From: Actinomycetota bacterium
Lineage (GTDB): Bacteria > Actinomycetota > CADDZG01 > WHSQ01
Direction of reading: 5' to 3'
DNA length: 25,193 bases
NCBI GenBank assembly: GCA_019348445.1
Contig: JAHWJK010000001.1
Coordinates: 1-25,193, forward strand
Shown: positions 1 through 6,809 of the stretch, piece after piece
Numbering within the stretch: the stretch's first letter is position 1
Layout of the letters: each line of letters starts with the position of its first letter
Translations under genes and position numbers: made by a program
Notes under the pieces: generated by a model
The model's database searches: none
What the model saw: only the letters and a program-made list of their open reading frames with translations
What the model was told of the DNA's origin: nothing

Positions 1-102
1 CGAGGCATTACGGAACCCGAGTATCGGGTGTTCCAGCTGATCTGGGCGGGACTCCACTTTGCCCTTGGGACATGGCGGCTTCGCGTACTTAGCCGTAGGT
101 GA
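1..102 (+). CDS. possible C-terminal end of a gene entering from the left
   Basis: Frame 1 is open from the first base to a TGA at 100-102 and encodes about 33 residues with a plausible amphipathic, arginine-rich end (...FALGTWRLRVLSRR). The other two forward frames hit stops sooner or look non-coding. The stop overlaps a GTG at 99 in the next frame (GTGA), an arrangement typical of coupled genes. I do not recognise the protein, and the fragment is too short to confirm it is coding. Confidence 0.3.
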   Translation, partial: RGITEPEYRVFQLIWAGLHFALGTWRLRVLSRR

Positions 103-108
103 CCGCCG

Positions 109-132
109 GCGGAATCAAGTCAGTCGGTACCC
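109..132 (+). repeat. direct repeat, copy 1 (24 bp)
   Basis: This 24-bp segment recurs at 531-554 in the same orientation with one mismatch (A/G at position 6). The shared core reads TCAAGTCAGTCGGTACCC. The copy lies just before the small plus-strand gene at 141. Confidence 0.8.
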
Positions 133-140
133 GATTCAAG

Positions 141-314
141 ATGACTCCGCCAGATTCCTCGCTCGTAACTGTGCAGGTTCCTCTCCCTCAGAAGCCTTGG
201 GCTGCGATCCAATTGCCCGAAGCCATGCCCGAGGAAGCCTGGGACCACATGCTTCGATTCTTTGAGTTCATGAAGCAATCTGTGGTGAAAGAGGAATCAG
301 CCGACGACGCTTAG
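141..314 (+). CDS. small hypothetical protein, 57 aa
   Basis: The frame is open from a GTG at 99. I prefer the ATG at 141 because 109-132 belongs to a repeated DNA element and its translation looks unlike protein. The product is short and acidic, with a proline-rich start (VQVPLPQKPWAAIQLPEAMP) followed by an amphipathic helix (EEAWDHMLRFFEFMKQSV). The helix and the 'LPEAMPEEAW' style recall short actinobacterial hypotheticals, but I cannot name a family. There is no strong ribosome-binding site. Its TAG overlaps the TAA of the convergent gene ending at 311, which mildly supports both being real. Confidence 0.45.
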   Translation: MTPPDSSLVTVQVPLPQKPWAAIQLPEAMPEEAWDHMLRFFEFMKQSVVKEESADDA

Positions 315-496
315 CCCCTGGGCGAAGGGCCTTGCCGCGGTGGCTCGTTCAACCAGGACACGACGGCCATGACGAGACCTAGCGCGATTAATAGTCCGTC
401 TGCCCACCATGGGAGCCGACCTGCAACCACGGCGAACACCACGAAAGCGAGGAGAAGCAGACTCCGTGCCCAGAGGGCGCGTCTGCTCTTGTCCAT
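311..496 (-). CDS. small two-span membrane protein, 61 aa
   Basis: The product has a positively charged N-terminus (MDKSRRALWAR), then two hydrophobic stretches at about residues 12-27 and 32-48 separated by a short GRLPWWADG turn, then a proline-rich polar tail. This fits a hairpin inner-membrane protein with both ends in the cytoplasm. No family is recognised. The ATG at 496 follows an AGGGG only one or two bases away, so the start is unsure. It lies between the two copies of the direct repeat and runs against the small gene at 141-314. Confidence 0.45.
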   Translation of the reverse strand: MDKSRRALWARSLLLLAFVVFAVVAGRLPWWADGLLIALGLVMAVVSWLNEPPRQGPSPRG

Positions 497-530
497 GCCC
501 CTAGTTTAGAGAGGCCGTTTTCGATGCCCA

Positions 531-554
531 GCGGAGTCAAGTCAGTCGGTACCC
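531..554 (+). repeat. direct repeat, copy 2 (24 bp)
   Basis: Second copy of the repeat at 109-132, 23 of 24 positions identical, 422 bp away in the same orientation. Unlike copy 1, its right part forms the left arm of an inverted repeat (544-567). Confidence 0.8.
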
Positions 555-567
555 AACAGTACCGACT
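544..567. other. perfect 9-bp inverted repeat, 6-nt loop
   Basis: AGTCGGTAC at 544-552 is complemented exactly by GTACCGACT at 559-567 around CCAACA. It lies directly after the stop of the minus-strand gene ending at 570, so it may act as a weak terminator. No T-run follows on either strand, and its overlap with the direct repeat suggests a protein-binding site as an alternative. Confidence 0.6.
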
Positions 568-569
568 TC

Positions 570-830
570 TCACCCGGCCGGATCAGCAGCGATGTAATCC
601 AGGTACTGGCTAAGGCGGACCGGTCCCGAGCCAACTGCTGGTGATACGACGAAGTAATACCTGCCCGGCTGAATGGTCAAGAAGGGTTCGACAACCTCAA
701 ACCGGAGCTCACCCATGAGAACGGGGGAGTTGAAAGTCGTTGGCTCTGTGACTTCGATCTCCCCGATCGCGTCGTAATCGTCGTAGCGGTCATCGTCCTG
801 GGCGCAGATTGCTTCGTCGGCTTCATCCAC
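570..830 (-). CDS. hypothetical protein or remnant, up to 86 aa
   Basis: The frame opens at a GTG (830) directly after an in-frame TAA. Its N-terminal third is very acidic (AICAQDDDRYDDYDAIGEIEV), followed by a beta-rich segment (LRFEVVEPFLTIQPGRYYFVVSP) and a C-terminal LSQYLDYIAADPAG. No family is recognised and no ribosome-binding site is visible before the GTG, so this may be a decayed gene or a shorter protein starting inside. Base composition here is less GC-rich than in the genes further right. Confidence 0.35.
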   Translation of the reverse strand: MDEADEAICAQDDDRYDDYDAIGEIEVTEPTTFNSPVLMGELRFEVVEPFLTIQPGRYYFVVSPAVGSGPVRLSQYLDYIAADPAG

Positions 831-965
831 TTAGCCGAACCTATCGGGTCACCTGACCAGCGAACGTTGGTGTCCTGGCCATTCTCGAAGGTGGGGCCTT
901 ACGTAGGTGAGTGAAGTAACTCGTTAGCCAACAGGAGGTCCGCGCAGGCGCCAGGTTTGGGCTTG

Positions 966-986
966 AGTGTTCGAATAGCGAACACT
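966..986. other. perfect 8-bp hairpin downstream of ccdA
   Basis: AGTGTTCG at 966-973 and CGAACACT at 979-986 pair exactly around AATAG. It lies 57 bp beyond the ccdA stop on the minus strand and could end that transcript, although no T-run follows. The 831-1,042 stretch holds no gene I can support apart from this element. Confidence 0.45.
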
Positions 987-1042
987 GGGGTCCAAAGCTT
1001 GGGGTGTCTCGGGTTGGTGAGCGAGATGATCCGGAGAAGCCC

Positions 1043-1783
1043 CTAGAACGAATTCCAGAAGTCGAGGCCCATCGCTACGAAGGTCTTCTGCATCCATGCC
1101 GACACCCGGAACAGCTGATTCGTCACGAACAACAGCCCGACCGCGACGAGCAGGGCACCACTCGCGAGATTGACGGTCCGCATGTGGCGGCGGAACCACC
1201 TCAGCGCGCCGGTGAGGCGGGACATCCCGAGGCCTGCCAGGATGAACGGAACGCCGAGCCCGGCCGAGTAGACCCCAAGAAGGAACGCGCCCTCTCCCGG
1301 CCCCCCTATGTCGGAACGTCCGGCTGCCATCGACAGAACGGCCCCCATCACGAGCCCGATGCACGGCGTCCAGCCGAACGCGAACGCCCCGCCGAGCACG
1401 ACCGACCCCCATACGCCCGCGCCCGGAGTCGGATGAAAGCGCGCCTCGCGATAGAGAAACGGGACCTTGATGATGCCCATGAACACCAGCCCGAGGAAGA
1501 TGATGATGATCCCGCTGATCCGCCCGAGCAGCTCGCGATTGCCCTGCAGGAGCGACCCGAGAAGGGTCGCGGTGGCACCCAGTCCGACGAACACGACGGA
1601 GAAACCGAGCACGAACAAGCAGGCAGCGACCCACGGAGGGATCGTCGTGGTCCGTTCTTCAGGCGCCGCCGAAAACCCGGACATGTACGAGAGATAGCCG
1701 GGCACGAGCGGCAGCACACACGGCGACAGGAACGACACCAGGCCGGCAATAAACGCGATCGGGATCGTCGGGTCGGCTTCCAT
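1043..1783 (-). CDS. ccdA: CcdA-type thiol-disulfide transport membrane protein
   Basis: CcdA proteins carry electrons from cytoplasmic thioredoxin across the membrane to periplasmic thiol proteins, serving cytochrome c maturation and disulfide reduction. The 246-residue product has about six hydrophobic helices. The two family cysteines are present in their proline contexts, SPCVLPLVPGY near residue 22 and GWTPCIG near residue 141. I chose the ATG at 1783. A GTG at 1810 would add nine polar residues, and neither has a strong ribosome-binding site. No thioredoxin-like or cytochrome maturation partner is adjacent, so its client is unknown. It diverges from the Crp-like gene across about 150 bp. 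Confidence 0.93.
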   Translation of the reverse strand: MEADPTIPIAFIAGLVSFLSPCVLPLVPGYLSYMSGFSAAPEERTTTIPPWVAACLFVLGFSVVFVGLGATATLLGSLLQGNRELLGRISGIIIIFLGLVFMGIIKVPFLYREARFHPTPGAGVWGSVVLGGAFAFGWTPCIGLVMGAVLSMAAGRSDIGGPGEGAFLLGVYSAGLGVPFILAGLGMSRLTGALRWFRRHMRTVNLASGALLVAVGLLFVTNQLFRVSAWMQKTFVAMGLDFWNSF

Positions 1784-1823
1784 CTCGAGAAATCTTCGCG
1801 CGTTGACCACGCAACTATGGACT

Positions 1824-1885
1824 GCGCCGTTTCGGCGCGCTAATCTCGCACTCGAGGAGGGGCAGGCGCTGTGCGCCTGTCCCTT
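1824..1885 (+). promoter_or_regulatory. two strong hairpins in the ccdA/crp intergenic leader
   Basis: GCGCCG/CGGCGC at 1824-1838 is a perfect 6-bp stem with a TTT loop. A second stem at 1859-1883 pairs 11 nt on each side (one G-T) around TGT and can extend into a short T-run at 1884-1886. Both lie upstream of the crp-like start at 1935. The second looks like an attenuator or leader structure on the plus strand. Function is inferred from shape only. Confidence 0.5.
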
Positions 1886-1934
1886 TCCGCGTCCTCAACG
1901 TCGTTCGTCGGTGCGCGACCTGGAGGTGACGCGG

Positions 1935-2615
1935 ATGGATCCACGCGAATGTCCCGTGATAGCAGCCTTGCCCGAGAGAGACCGGCACAGGCTCCTCGAC
2001 AGAGCCGTCCCGAGGTCGCTCGAACGCGACGAAACGCTGCACCTGGCGGGAGAACGCCCCGACCGGATCCACGTCGTTACCGCGGGCGTATTGAAGTTGG
2101 TCGCACGAGAAGGCGGTGGCAACGAGACGATCCTCGGGCTTGCCGCCCCTGGAGACATCGTCGGCGAGCTCGGTACGATCGACGGACTCGACCAGCCCCT
2201 CGACGTGATCGCCGCAACCAAAGTCGACGTCGTCGGGATCGACGCGGAGACATTCATCGAAGCAGTGACTGCGTCTCCTACCGCGACGCGGTGCTTATTC
2301 GAGCTGCAAGCGGCTCGTCTTCGATGGATCTACAGCAGCGCGCTCGAACGCAGCGCCAGTGAGGTCCCCGCGCGCTTGGCGGGACGACTCCTCGATCTTG
2401 CCGACATGATCGGTCGCGTCGAAGACGGCGCCGTGGCGCTCGACATGCCGCTGCAGCAAACGGATCTCGGGCGGTTGGCCGGAGTGTGTCGCGAGAGCGC
2501 GTGCAAGACGTTGCGGAGGTTCAAGTCGGAAGGGTTCGTCGACTACCGGGGCCGGCAGTTGCGCATCCTGCGGCCGGACGCTCTGGAACGGATCAGATGC
2601 GCAGGGCGCGCTTGA
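1935..2615 (+). CDS. Crp/Fnr-family transcriptional regulator
   Basis: The 226-residue protein has a cyclic-nucleotide-type beta barrel at about 10-125, including GDIVGELGTIDG at 73-84 where CRP has its phosphate-binding cassette, a dimer helix, and a winged helix-turn-helix at about 172-205 (LQQTDLGRLAGVCRESACKTLRRFKSEG). The start is fixed by GGAGGT eight bases before ATG 1935. The cassette lacks the classic arginine-serine pair, and there is no Fnr-type cysteine cluster, so the effector is unknown. Divergent from ccdA. Its last 23 bases overlap the end of the convergent acyl-CoA ligase gene. Confidence 0.92.
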   Translation: MDPRECPVIAALPERDRHRLLDRAVPRSLERDETLHLAGERPDRIHVVTAGVLKLVAREGGGNETILGLAAPGDIVGELGTIDGLDQPLDVIAATKVDVVGIDAETFIEAVTASPTATRCLFELQAARLRWIYSSALERSASEVPARLAGRLLDLADMIGRVEDGAVALDMPLQQTDLGRLAGVCRESACKTLRRFKSEGFVDYRGRQLRILRPDALERIRCAGRA

Positions 2616-4077
2616 GGACCTTCCCGGTCGGCAGGTGCGGGAGATCGTCGACGATCTCGATGCTCGTCGGCGCTTTGAAACGCGCCAGTCGGCCGCGCGC
2701 GTCCTCGAGCAGCTCCTCTTCCGTAGCACTTTCGCCGGGTTCGAGAACGACGTAAGCCTTCACCGATTCACCGGTGTACGGATGGGGAACGCCAACCACC
2801 GCTGCCTCCGCGATCTTGGGACTCGCGACCAGAGCCGTTTCGACCTCTGACGGGAAGACGTTGAAGCCGGAGACGATGATGAGGTCTCTCTTACGGTCGA
2901 CGATGTAGACGTATCCGTCCTCGTCGGCGACGGCCACGTCGCCGGTCCGGAACCAGCCGCCATCGACGAATGCTCGCTCGGTGTCGGCCGGACGCTGCCA
3001 GTACCCCTTGAACACGTTCGGCCCCCGCACCACGATCTCGCCCGGATCGCCGAGTTCGACATCGTTGCCTTCGTCATCGAGCAACCGGTACTCCACATCC
3101 GGGAGTGGTTTGCCTATAGATCCCGGGCGCGGTGCCGCGGTCATACGGTTCGACATCAACGTCGGCGCGGTTTCGGTCAGCCCGTAACCCTCGTAGATCG
3201 GCACGCCGAACAGATCCCGAAAGTCCCGCAGGACGTCGGGAGGCAGAGGCGCGGCTCCCGAGACGGCCAATCGAACACTCGAGAGGTCATATTGATCCGC
3301 ACCCGGCACCGAGATCCATGCGGAATACATCGTCGGTGCGCCGAACAGGATGGAGATCCGATGTTCGTGGATCATGCGAAGCGTCGGGACCGGTTCGAAG
3401 CGCTCGACCAGCACGCCGCACGCGCCGTTCAACACGACAAGCCCCAGGCATACGTTCAGGCCGAAGATGTGAAAGAGCGGAAGCGCGAGGAACACGACAT
3501 CCGATTCCTCGACACGCGCGTCGGGGACCGCCATCTGCTGTCTCAGATTCGCCAAGAGGTTGCCATGGGTCAGCATGGCGCCCTTCGGTTCGCCCGTCGT
3601 CCCCGATGTGTAGGCGAGCACCGCGAGATCGTTCTCGTCGACGTCCGGGTCGAACGCGTCGCCTTTTCCGTCGAGGGTGTCCCATTCCGCCGTACTGATG
3701 ACGGTCACATCCGGCGGCGCGCCCGATCGCACGACGTCGACGAACGGCGGCGCGCCGAGGACGACCTTCGCCCCGGAATCTGCGAGCACCCGCCCGACCT
3801 CGTCGGCCGTGAGCATCACGTTGAGCGGGACGACGACCGCGCCCGACCGAAGTGCACCGAAGTACGCGATCGGGAAATGCATCACGTTGTGCATCGCGAC
3901 CGCGACCCGATCCCCACGCTCGATGCCCAGGTTCCTCAGACCGATCGCGACGTGATCGACCGCCCGGTCGAGGTCGTAGTACGTAAGGCGATCGTCGCGA
4001 CCTTTGTCTCCGGCGATGAAGGCGATCTTCTCGGGCAGCCGCGCCGCGGCATCCCGCACCAGTCCGGGGACGTTCAT
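2593..4077 (-). CDS. long-chain fatty acid-CoA ligase (AMP-forming)
   Basis: The 494-residue protein belongs to the ANL superfamily, which activates a carboxylic acid with ATP and transfers it to CoA. Visible motifs are the phosphate loop YTSGTTGEPKG near 156-166, YGLTETAP at 298-305, FRTGD at 376-380 (Asp380), the hinge region DRKRDLI around 394-400, GFNVFPSEVE at 404-413, and the catalytic lysine in LPTGKVLKR (Lys486). Length is normal for short FadD-type ligases. The start at ATG 4077 fits the family N-terminus; a longer open frame upstream translates to non-homologous-looking sequence. Its promoter region carries TTTGCAAA and TTGCAAGCA motifs (4106-4137). The exact chain length of the substrate cannot be read. 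Confidence 0.95.
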   Translation of the reverse strand: MNVPGLVRDAAARLPEKIAFIAGDKGRDDRLTYYDLDRAVDHVAIGLRNLGIERGDRVAVAMHNVMHFPIAYFGALRSGAVVVPLNVMLTADEVGRVLADSGAKVVLGAPPFVDVVRSGAPPDVTVISTAEWDTLDGKGDAFDPDVDENDLAVLAYTSGTTGEPKGAMLTHGNLLANLRQQMAVPDARVEESDVVFLALPLFHIFGLNVCLGLVVLNGACGVLVERFEPVPTLRMIHEHRISILFGAPTMYSAWISVPGADQYDLSSVRLAVSGAAPLPPDVLRDFRDLFGVPIYEGYGLTETAPTLMSNRMTAAPRPGSIGKPLPDVEYRLLDDEGNDVELGDPGEIVVRGPNVFKGYWQRPADTERAFVDGGWFRTGDVAVADEDGYVYIVDRKRDLIIVSGFNVFPSEVETALVASPKIAEAAVVGVPHPYTGESVKAYVVLEPGESATEEELLEDARGRLARFKAPTSIEIVDDLPHLPTGKVLKRALRI

Positions 4078-4105
4078 CCCGTCATTCTTTCCCGTCGGCC
4101 CCGCT

Positions 4106-4137
4106 TTTGCAAACAATTGCAAGCACTTGCTTGCTAC
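4106..4137 (-). promoter_or_regulatory. TTTGCAAA / TTGCAAGCA operator candidate
   Basis: TTTGCAAA (4106-4113) is a perfect 8-bp palindrome matching the core recognised by RamB/PrpR-type short-chain fatty acid regulators, as I recall it. Next come TTGCAAGCA (4117-4125) and TGCTAC (4132-4137). TTGC recurs in the same phase about every 10 bp. The element lies 29-60 bp before the acyl-CoA ligase start. TTGCAAGCA...TGCTAC recurs before the XRE regulator at 23008-23026. Confidence 0.5.
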
Positions 4138-4290
4138 AGGCACCGAATCAGGCCTGGAATTCCTGGAAAAGACGCTCAAGTGGATACCGGCTGCGACCGA
4201 CGCTATTGGTGAGCCGAAGGATGGGACGTCAGGACCGCGCGGCCTCCATGGTCGTCGCACAGAGCCTCCCAGCCCGCCCCAAGCCGGCCC

Positions 4291-4331
4291 AGCCTTAAGG
4301 CTCCGCAGCGCCTCCGGAGACGGAGGCGCTG
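4291..4331. other. 12-bp palindrome followed by 11-bp GAGA-loop hairpin
   Basis: AGCCTTAAGGCT (4291-4302) is a perfect palindrome. Three bases later CAGCGCCTCCG (4306-4316) pairs exactly with CGGAGGCGCTG (4321-4331) across a GAGA loop, a GNRA tetraloop. No T-run follows on either strand, so simple termination is unlikely. A structured leader of the gene at 4377, or a boundary between divergent promoters, is possible. The 299-bp interval 4078-4376 otherwise shows only the operator-like motif near the ligase start. Confidence 0.6.
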
Positions 4332-4376
4332 TCGCGTCCGGGGAACGCAAACGCGCGAGGGTGCGACCATAGGCGC

Positions 4377-5204
4377 GTGTCGGATACTCACGCCGCGATC
4401 CAATGCTCGACGGGACCGTTCTGGGCCTTTGAACTCGAGGCGGCGATGGACGCGCTCGCCGAGGCAGGCTTCACCGAGATCGAGCTCATGGTCACGCGCG
4501 ATCCCCAGACCCATGATCCCGAGGTACCGGGCCGACTCGCGTCCGAACGAGGCGTTCGCATCGCATCTATCCATGCACCGTTCCTGGCGCTGACGAAGAC
4601 CGTCTGGGGCGTCGATCCACTGGACAAGATCCGCCGCGGCACCGAGATGTGCACGGCCCTCGAGTGCAACACGATGGTCGTCCACCCGCCTTATCTGTGG
4701 GAGCGCGAGTACGCAGCGTGGCTCACGAACGAGGCCGCCGCGCACACCGAGGAGACCGGGATCACGATCGCGGTAGAGACGATGTATCCGAAATGGGTCG
4801 CCGGGAGACGACTCCGCGTCTACCGGTGGCTCGATCCCACCGACCTGTTCCGAGCCTGCCACCGCGTGGCGATGGACACGAGCCACGTGACCGTCGCGCG
4901 GGGGGACATCCTCGACGTCTACGAGACCCTGCGACCGAAGCTTGCCCACATCCACCTCTCCAACAACGCCGGCGACGGGCGAGACGGCCATCTCGAGCTG
5001 GATCGAGGGATCCTTCCCCTCGATCGGTTCCTCGCAGAGCTGCGGCGAGACGGCTATGACGGCGCGGTATCGCTCGAACTCTCGGTGAGGCAATACGTCG
5101 AACGGCCTCAGGACCTGGTCGCGACGCTGAAACGGAACCGGGAGTACGTGGAGAGTCGTCTCGCCGGTGCCACGAGGATCTCCAAAGGTCTTCCTCGGAC
5201 ATGA
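4377..5204 (+). CDS. sugar phosphate isomerase/epimerase-like TIM barrel protein
   Basis: The 275-residue protein fits the AP-endonuclease-2 / xylose isomerase-like TIM barrel family. It shows a barrel strand with IASIHAPF, VVHPPYLW, IAVETMYPKW, VAMDTSHVT, AHIHLSNNAG and VSLELS, placing His, Glu, Asp and His side chains where the metal site of this family lies. I recall a protein of this type (Rv0498) near proC in mycobacteria. The start is a GTG at 4377 with only a weak AGG before it. It is followed 69 bp later by the receiver protein on the same strand. The substrate is unknown. Confidence 0.9.
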   Translation: MSDTHAAIQCSTGPFWAFELEAAMDALAEAGFTEIELMVTRDPQTHDPEVPGRLASERGVRIASIHAPFLALTKTVWGVDPLDKIRRGTEMCTALECNTMVVHPPYLWEREYAAWLTNEAAAHTEETGITIAVETMYPKWVAGRRLRVYRWLDPTDLFRACHRVAMDTSHVTVARGDILDVYETLRPKLAHIHLSNNAGDGRDGHLELDRGILPLDRFLAELRRDGYDGAVSLELSVRQYVERPQDLVATLKRNREYVESRLAGATRISKGLPRT

Positions 5205-5230
5205 CTAAGCTGTAGAGGCAAAATCCACGG

Positions 5231-5273
5231 GGCTCGAGCTGGGAGCCGCCGTCAGACGATCCGAAAGGGATCT
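5231..5273 (+). promoter_or_regulatory. leader hairpins covering the receiver gene's ribosome-binding site
   Basis: GGCTC (5231-5235) pairs with GAGCC (5243-5247). GATCC (5258-5262) pairs with GGATC (5268-5272) across GAAAG. The second hairpin contains the only ribosome-binding-site candidate (AAAGGGA) and ends one base before the GTG start at 5274, so it could hide the site. No known riboswitch class is recognised. Confidence 0.4.
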
Positions 5274-5654
5274 GTGAGCGTACGGGTACTTGTTGTGGAC
5301 GACACGGACCACGTCCGGAGGATGCTCGCCGAGATGCTCGAGCTCGACGGCTTCGAGGTCGTCGGTCAGGCGGCCTCGGGCATCGACGCGGTCGCGCAGG
5401 CGAAGGAAGCGGATCCGGATGTCATCGTCATGGACTACAAGATGCCGGGCATGGACGGGCTCGAGGCATCCAAGAGCATCCGCGCGAACCGCCCGGATCA
5501 GGCGATCGTCTTGTACACGGCGTATCTCGATGCCGAACTGGAGCACCAGGCGAAAGACGCCGGGGTCGCGATGTGCGTAGGGAAGATCGAAGGGCTGAAC
5601 CAGCTCGAGCGGCACATCACCGAGCTCACACGGGATCTCGGCAGAGCGATCTAG
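5274..5654 (+). CDS. stand-alone response regulator receiver protein
   Basis: This is a single CheY-like receiver domain of 126 residues with no output domain. The acidic pair Asp9-Asp10, phospho-acceptor Asp54 (VIVMDYKMPGMDG), Thr82 in LYTAYLD and Lys104 in VGKIEG are all in place, so it should accept phosphate from a histidine kinase and signal by protein contact. No kinase lies nearby. The GTG start follows AAAGGGATCT within a hairpin. The receiver could also join a phosphorelay, and the sequence does not decide between these roles. Confidence 0.93.
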   Translation: MSVRVLVVDDTDHVRRMLAEMLELDGFEVVGQAASGIDAVAQAKEADPDVIVMDYKMPGMDGLEASKSIRANRPDQAIVLYTAYLDAELEHQAKDAGVAMCVGKIEGLNQLERHITELTRDLGRAI

Positions 5655-5658
5655 TCGC

Positions 5659-5754
5659 TCAGAAGTTAGTCCAGATCCTGAAGGTTCCCAGGAACCCCGC
5701 GACCATGATCGCGATCAGCAGAAACACGAGCGCGAGCAGCGTGTTACGACGCAT
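5659..5754 (-). CDS. possible 31-aa single-span membrane peptide
   Basis: A short frame encodes MRRNTLLALVFLLIAIMVAG followed by FLGTFRIWTNF: a basic start, about 18 hydrophobic residues and a short polar end, which is the shape of a single-pass membrane peptide. It starts 14 bp after the acyltransferase stop on the same strand, so it could be the third gene of that operon. A GTG six bases upstream is an alternative start. No convincing ribosome-binding site is seen and no homologue is recalled, so coding status rests on composition and position. Confidence 0.45.
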   Translation of the reverse strand: MRRNTLLALVFLLIAIMVAGFLGTFRIWTNF

Positions 5755-5768
5755 CAGCACGCGCCCAT

Positions 5769-6809
5769 CTAGAAGAAGACGCCTCGGCGTCGCGCCAGGT
5801 TCCGGTAGAGCATCTGCTGGATCGTGTCCCTGATCCTGTCGGCGAGATCGAAGACGAGCATCGCGTCGTCGGCGGCGTCCTCGGGGTAGTCGTCCATCGG
5901 GACCGGCTCACCGAACTCGATGATCCACTTCGATGGGAACGGGATCAGCCCGAGAGGCCCGAGCAGTGGGAACGTCGGCGTGATCGGGAAATACGGAGCG
6001 CCGATCGCACGCGCGAGGAACTTGGCGTCGGCGATCATCGGGTAAGCCTCTTCGGCCCCCACGATCGCGACCGGGATGATCGGCACCCTCGAGCGAAGCG
6101 CGGTCTCGATAAAGCCTCCGCGACCGAACCTCTGAAGCTTGTACCGCTCGCGCCAGCCTTTGCCGACTCCCTTGTAGCCCTCGGGATAGACCCCGACCAG
6201 CTCGCCTCTCTTCAGCAGCTCATCGGCGTCTTCCTCGGCCGCGACGGCCGTACCCATCTTGCGGGCGAGTGCTCCGACGAACGGAAGCGTGAAAACGAGG
6301 TCGGCCGCGACGTTTCTCACCGCGCGTTGCTGCGGGTGTTCGGTTGCAACCGCGTAACTGACCATGACGGCGTCGATCGCGATCGACCCAGAGTGGTTCC
6401 CAACCAAAAGCGCGGGCCCGACGGAGGGAACGCGGTCGATCCCCAACGTCTTGACGCGGAAGTAGTTCTCGTACAACGGCCGCGCGAGAGGTAGCAGCAC
6501 CTGTCGAGCGAGGTGCGGGTCGTATCCGAAGTCGTCTACTTCGTAATCACCGCGAAGCCGGCGCCGAACGAACGTTTCGAGACCCTCGGGAGCGTCTGCT
6601 GACGCCGAGGTCTGGACCGACCGGTCCGCATCGTGAGCCGGGTGACGAAGCTTTGCCGTCTGCGAGTCGTGGACCCTGCAGTACTCGCTGCCGGGAAGCG
6701 CACTGTTGCGACACGGGCGGCCGGTTGACGTCGTCGCTCGGCACCGCGGGCGTCTCCGCGCCGATCCGATCGGTCGCGCGTCGAGACGGATGATCTCGGC
6801 GTCCGCCAT
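5769..6809 (-). CDS. PlsC-family acyltransferase with N-terminal Cys/His motif
   Basis: The C-terminal two thirds (about 110-330 of 346) form a lysophospholipid acyltransferase that moves acyl groups onto lipid at the membrane. The catalytic pair is seen in GNHSGSIAID (His139, Asp146) and the substrate motif in VYPEG (209-211). Residues 23-47 hold a separate motif, Cys23, Cys33, Cys44 and His47 spaced as C-x9-C-x10-C-x2-H, resembling the small zinc-binding DUF5763 type. The start at ATG 6809 overlaps the epimerase stop (TGATG) with GGAG eight bases before; a GTG at 6812 is possible. The epimerase-acyltransferase pair matches Rv0501-Rv0502 as I recall it. Confidence 0.92.
   Translation of the reverse strand: MADAEIIRLDARPIGSARRRPRCRATTSTGRPCRNSALPGSEYCRVHDSQTAKLRHPAHDADRSVQTSASADAPEGLETFVRRRLRGDYEVDDFGYDPHLARQVLLPLARPLYENYFRVKTLGIDRVPSVGPALLVGNHSGSIAIDAVMVSYAVATEHPQQRAVRNVAADLVFTLPFVGALARKMGTAVAAEEDADELLKRGELVGVYPEGYKGVGKGWRERYKLQRFGRGGFIETALRSRVPIIPVAIVGAEEAYPMIADAKFLARAIGAPYFPITPTFPLLGPLGLIPFPSKWIIEFGEPVPMDDYPEDAADDAMLVFDLADRIRDTIQQMLYRNLARRRGVFF

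Noticed and set aside
966..986. LexA/SOS-box-like GTTC...GAAC pattern
   Set aside because: Actinobacterial SOS boxes read GAAC-N4-GTTC; here the half-sites are in the opposite order and lie downstream of a gene.
3292..4212. 306-codon plus-strand frame opposite the acyl-CoA ligase
   Set aside because: It mirrors a well-supported ligase gene, has an Arg/Asp/His-rich composition typical of antisense frames in GC-rich DNA, and no domain.
4203..5093. 296-codon minus-strand frame opposite the TIM-barrel gene
   Set aside because: Antisense to barrel motifs and crosses the strong hairpin at 4306-4331 without a ribosome-binding site.
5205..5273. Known riboswitch (for example c-di-GMP type) before the receiver gene
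   Set aside because: The conserved core sequences of the classes I know are absent; only two simple hairpins are seen.
6330..6360. Additional TTGCAA site within the acyltransferase gene
   Set aside because: The 6-mer alone is expected a few times in 25 kb by chance and this one is inside a coding region; only the longer shared element was kept.
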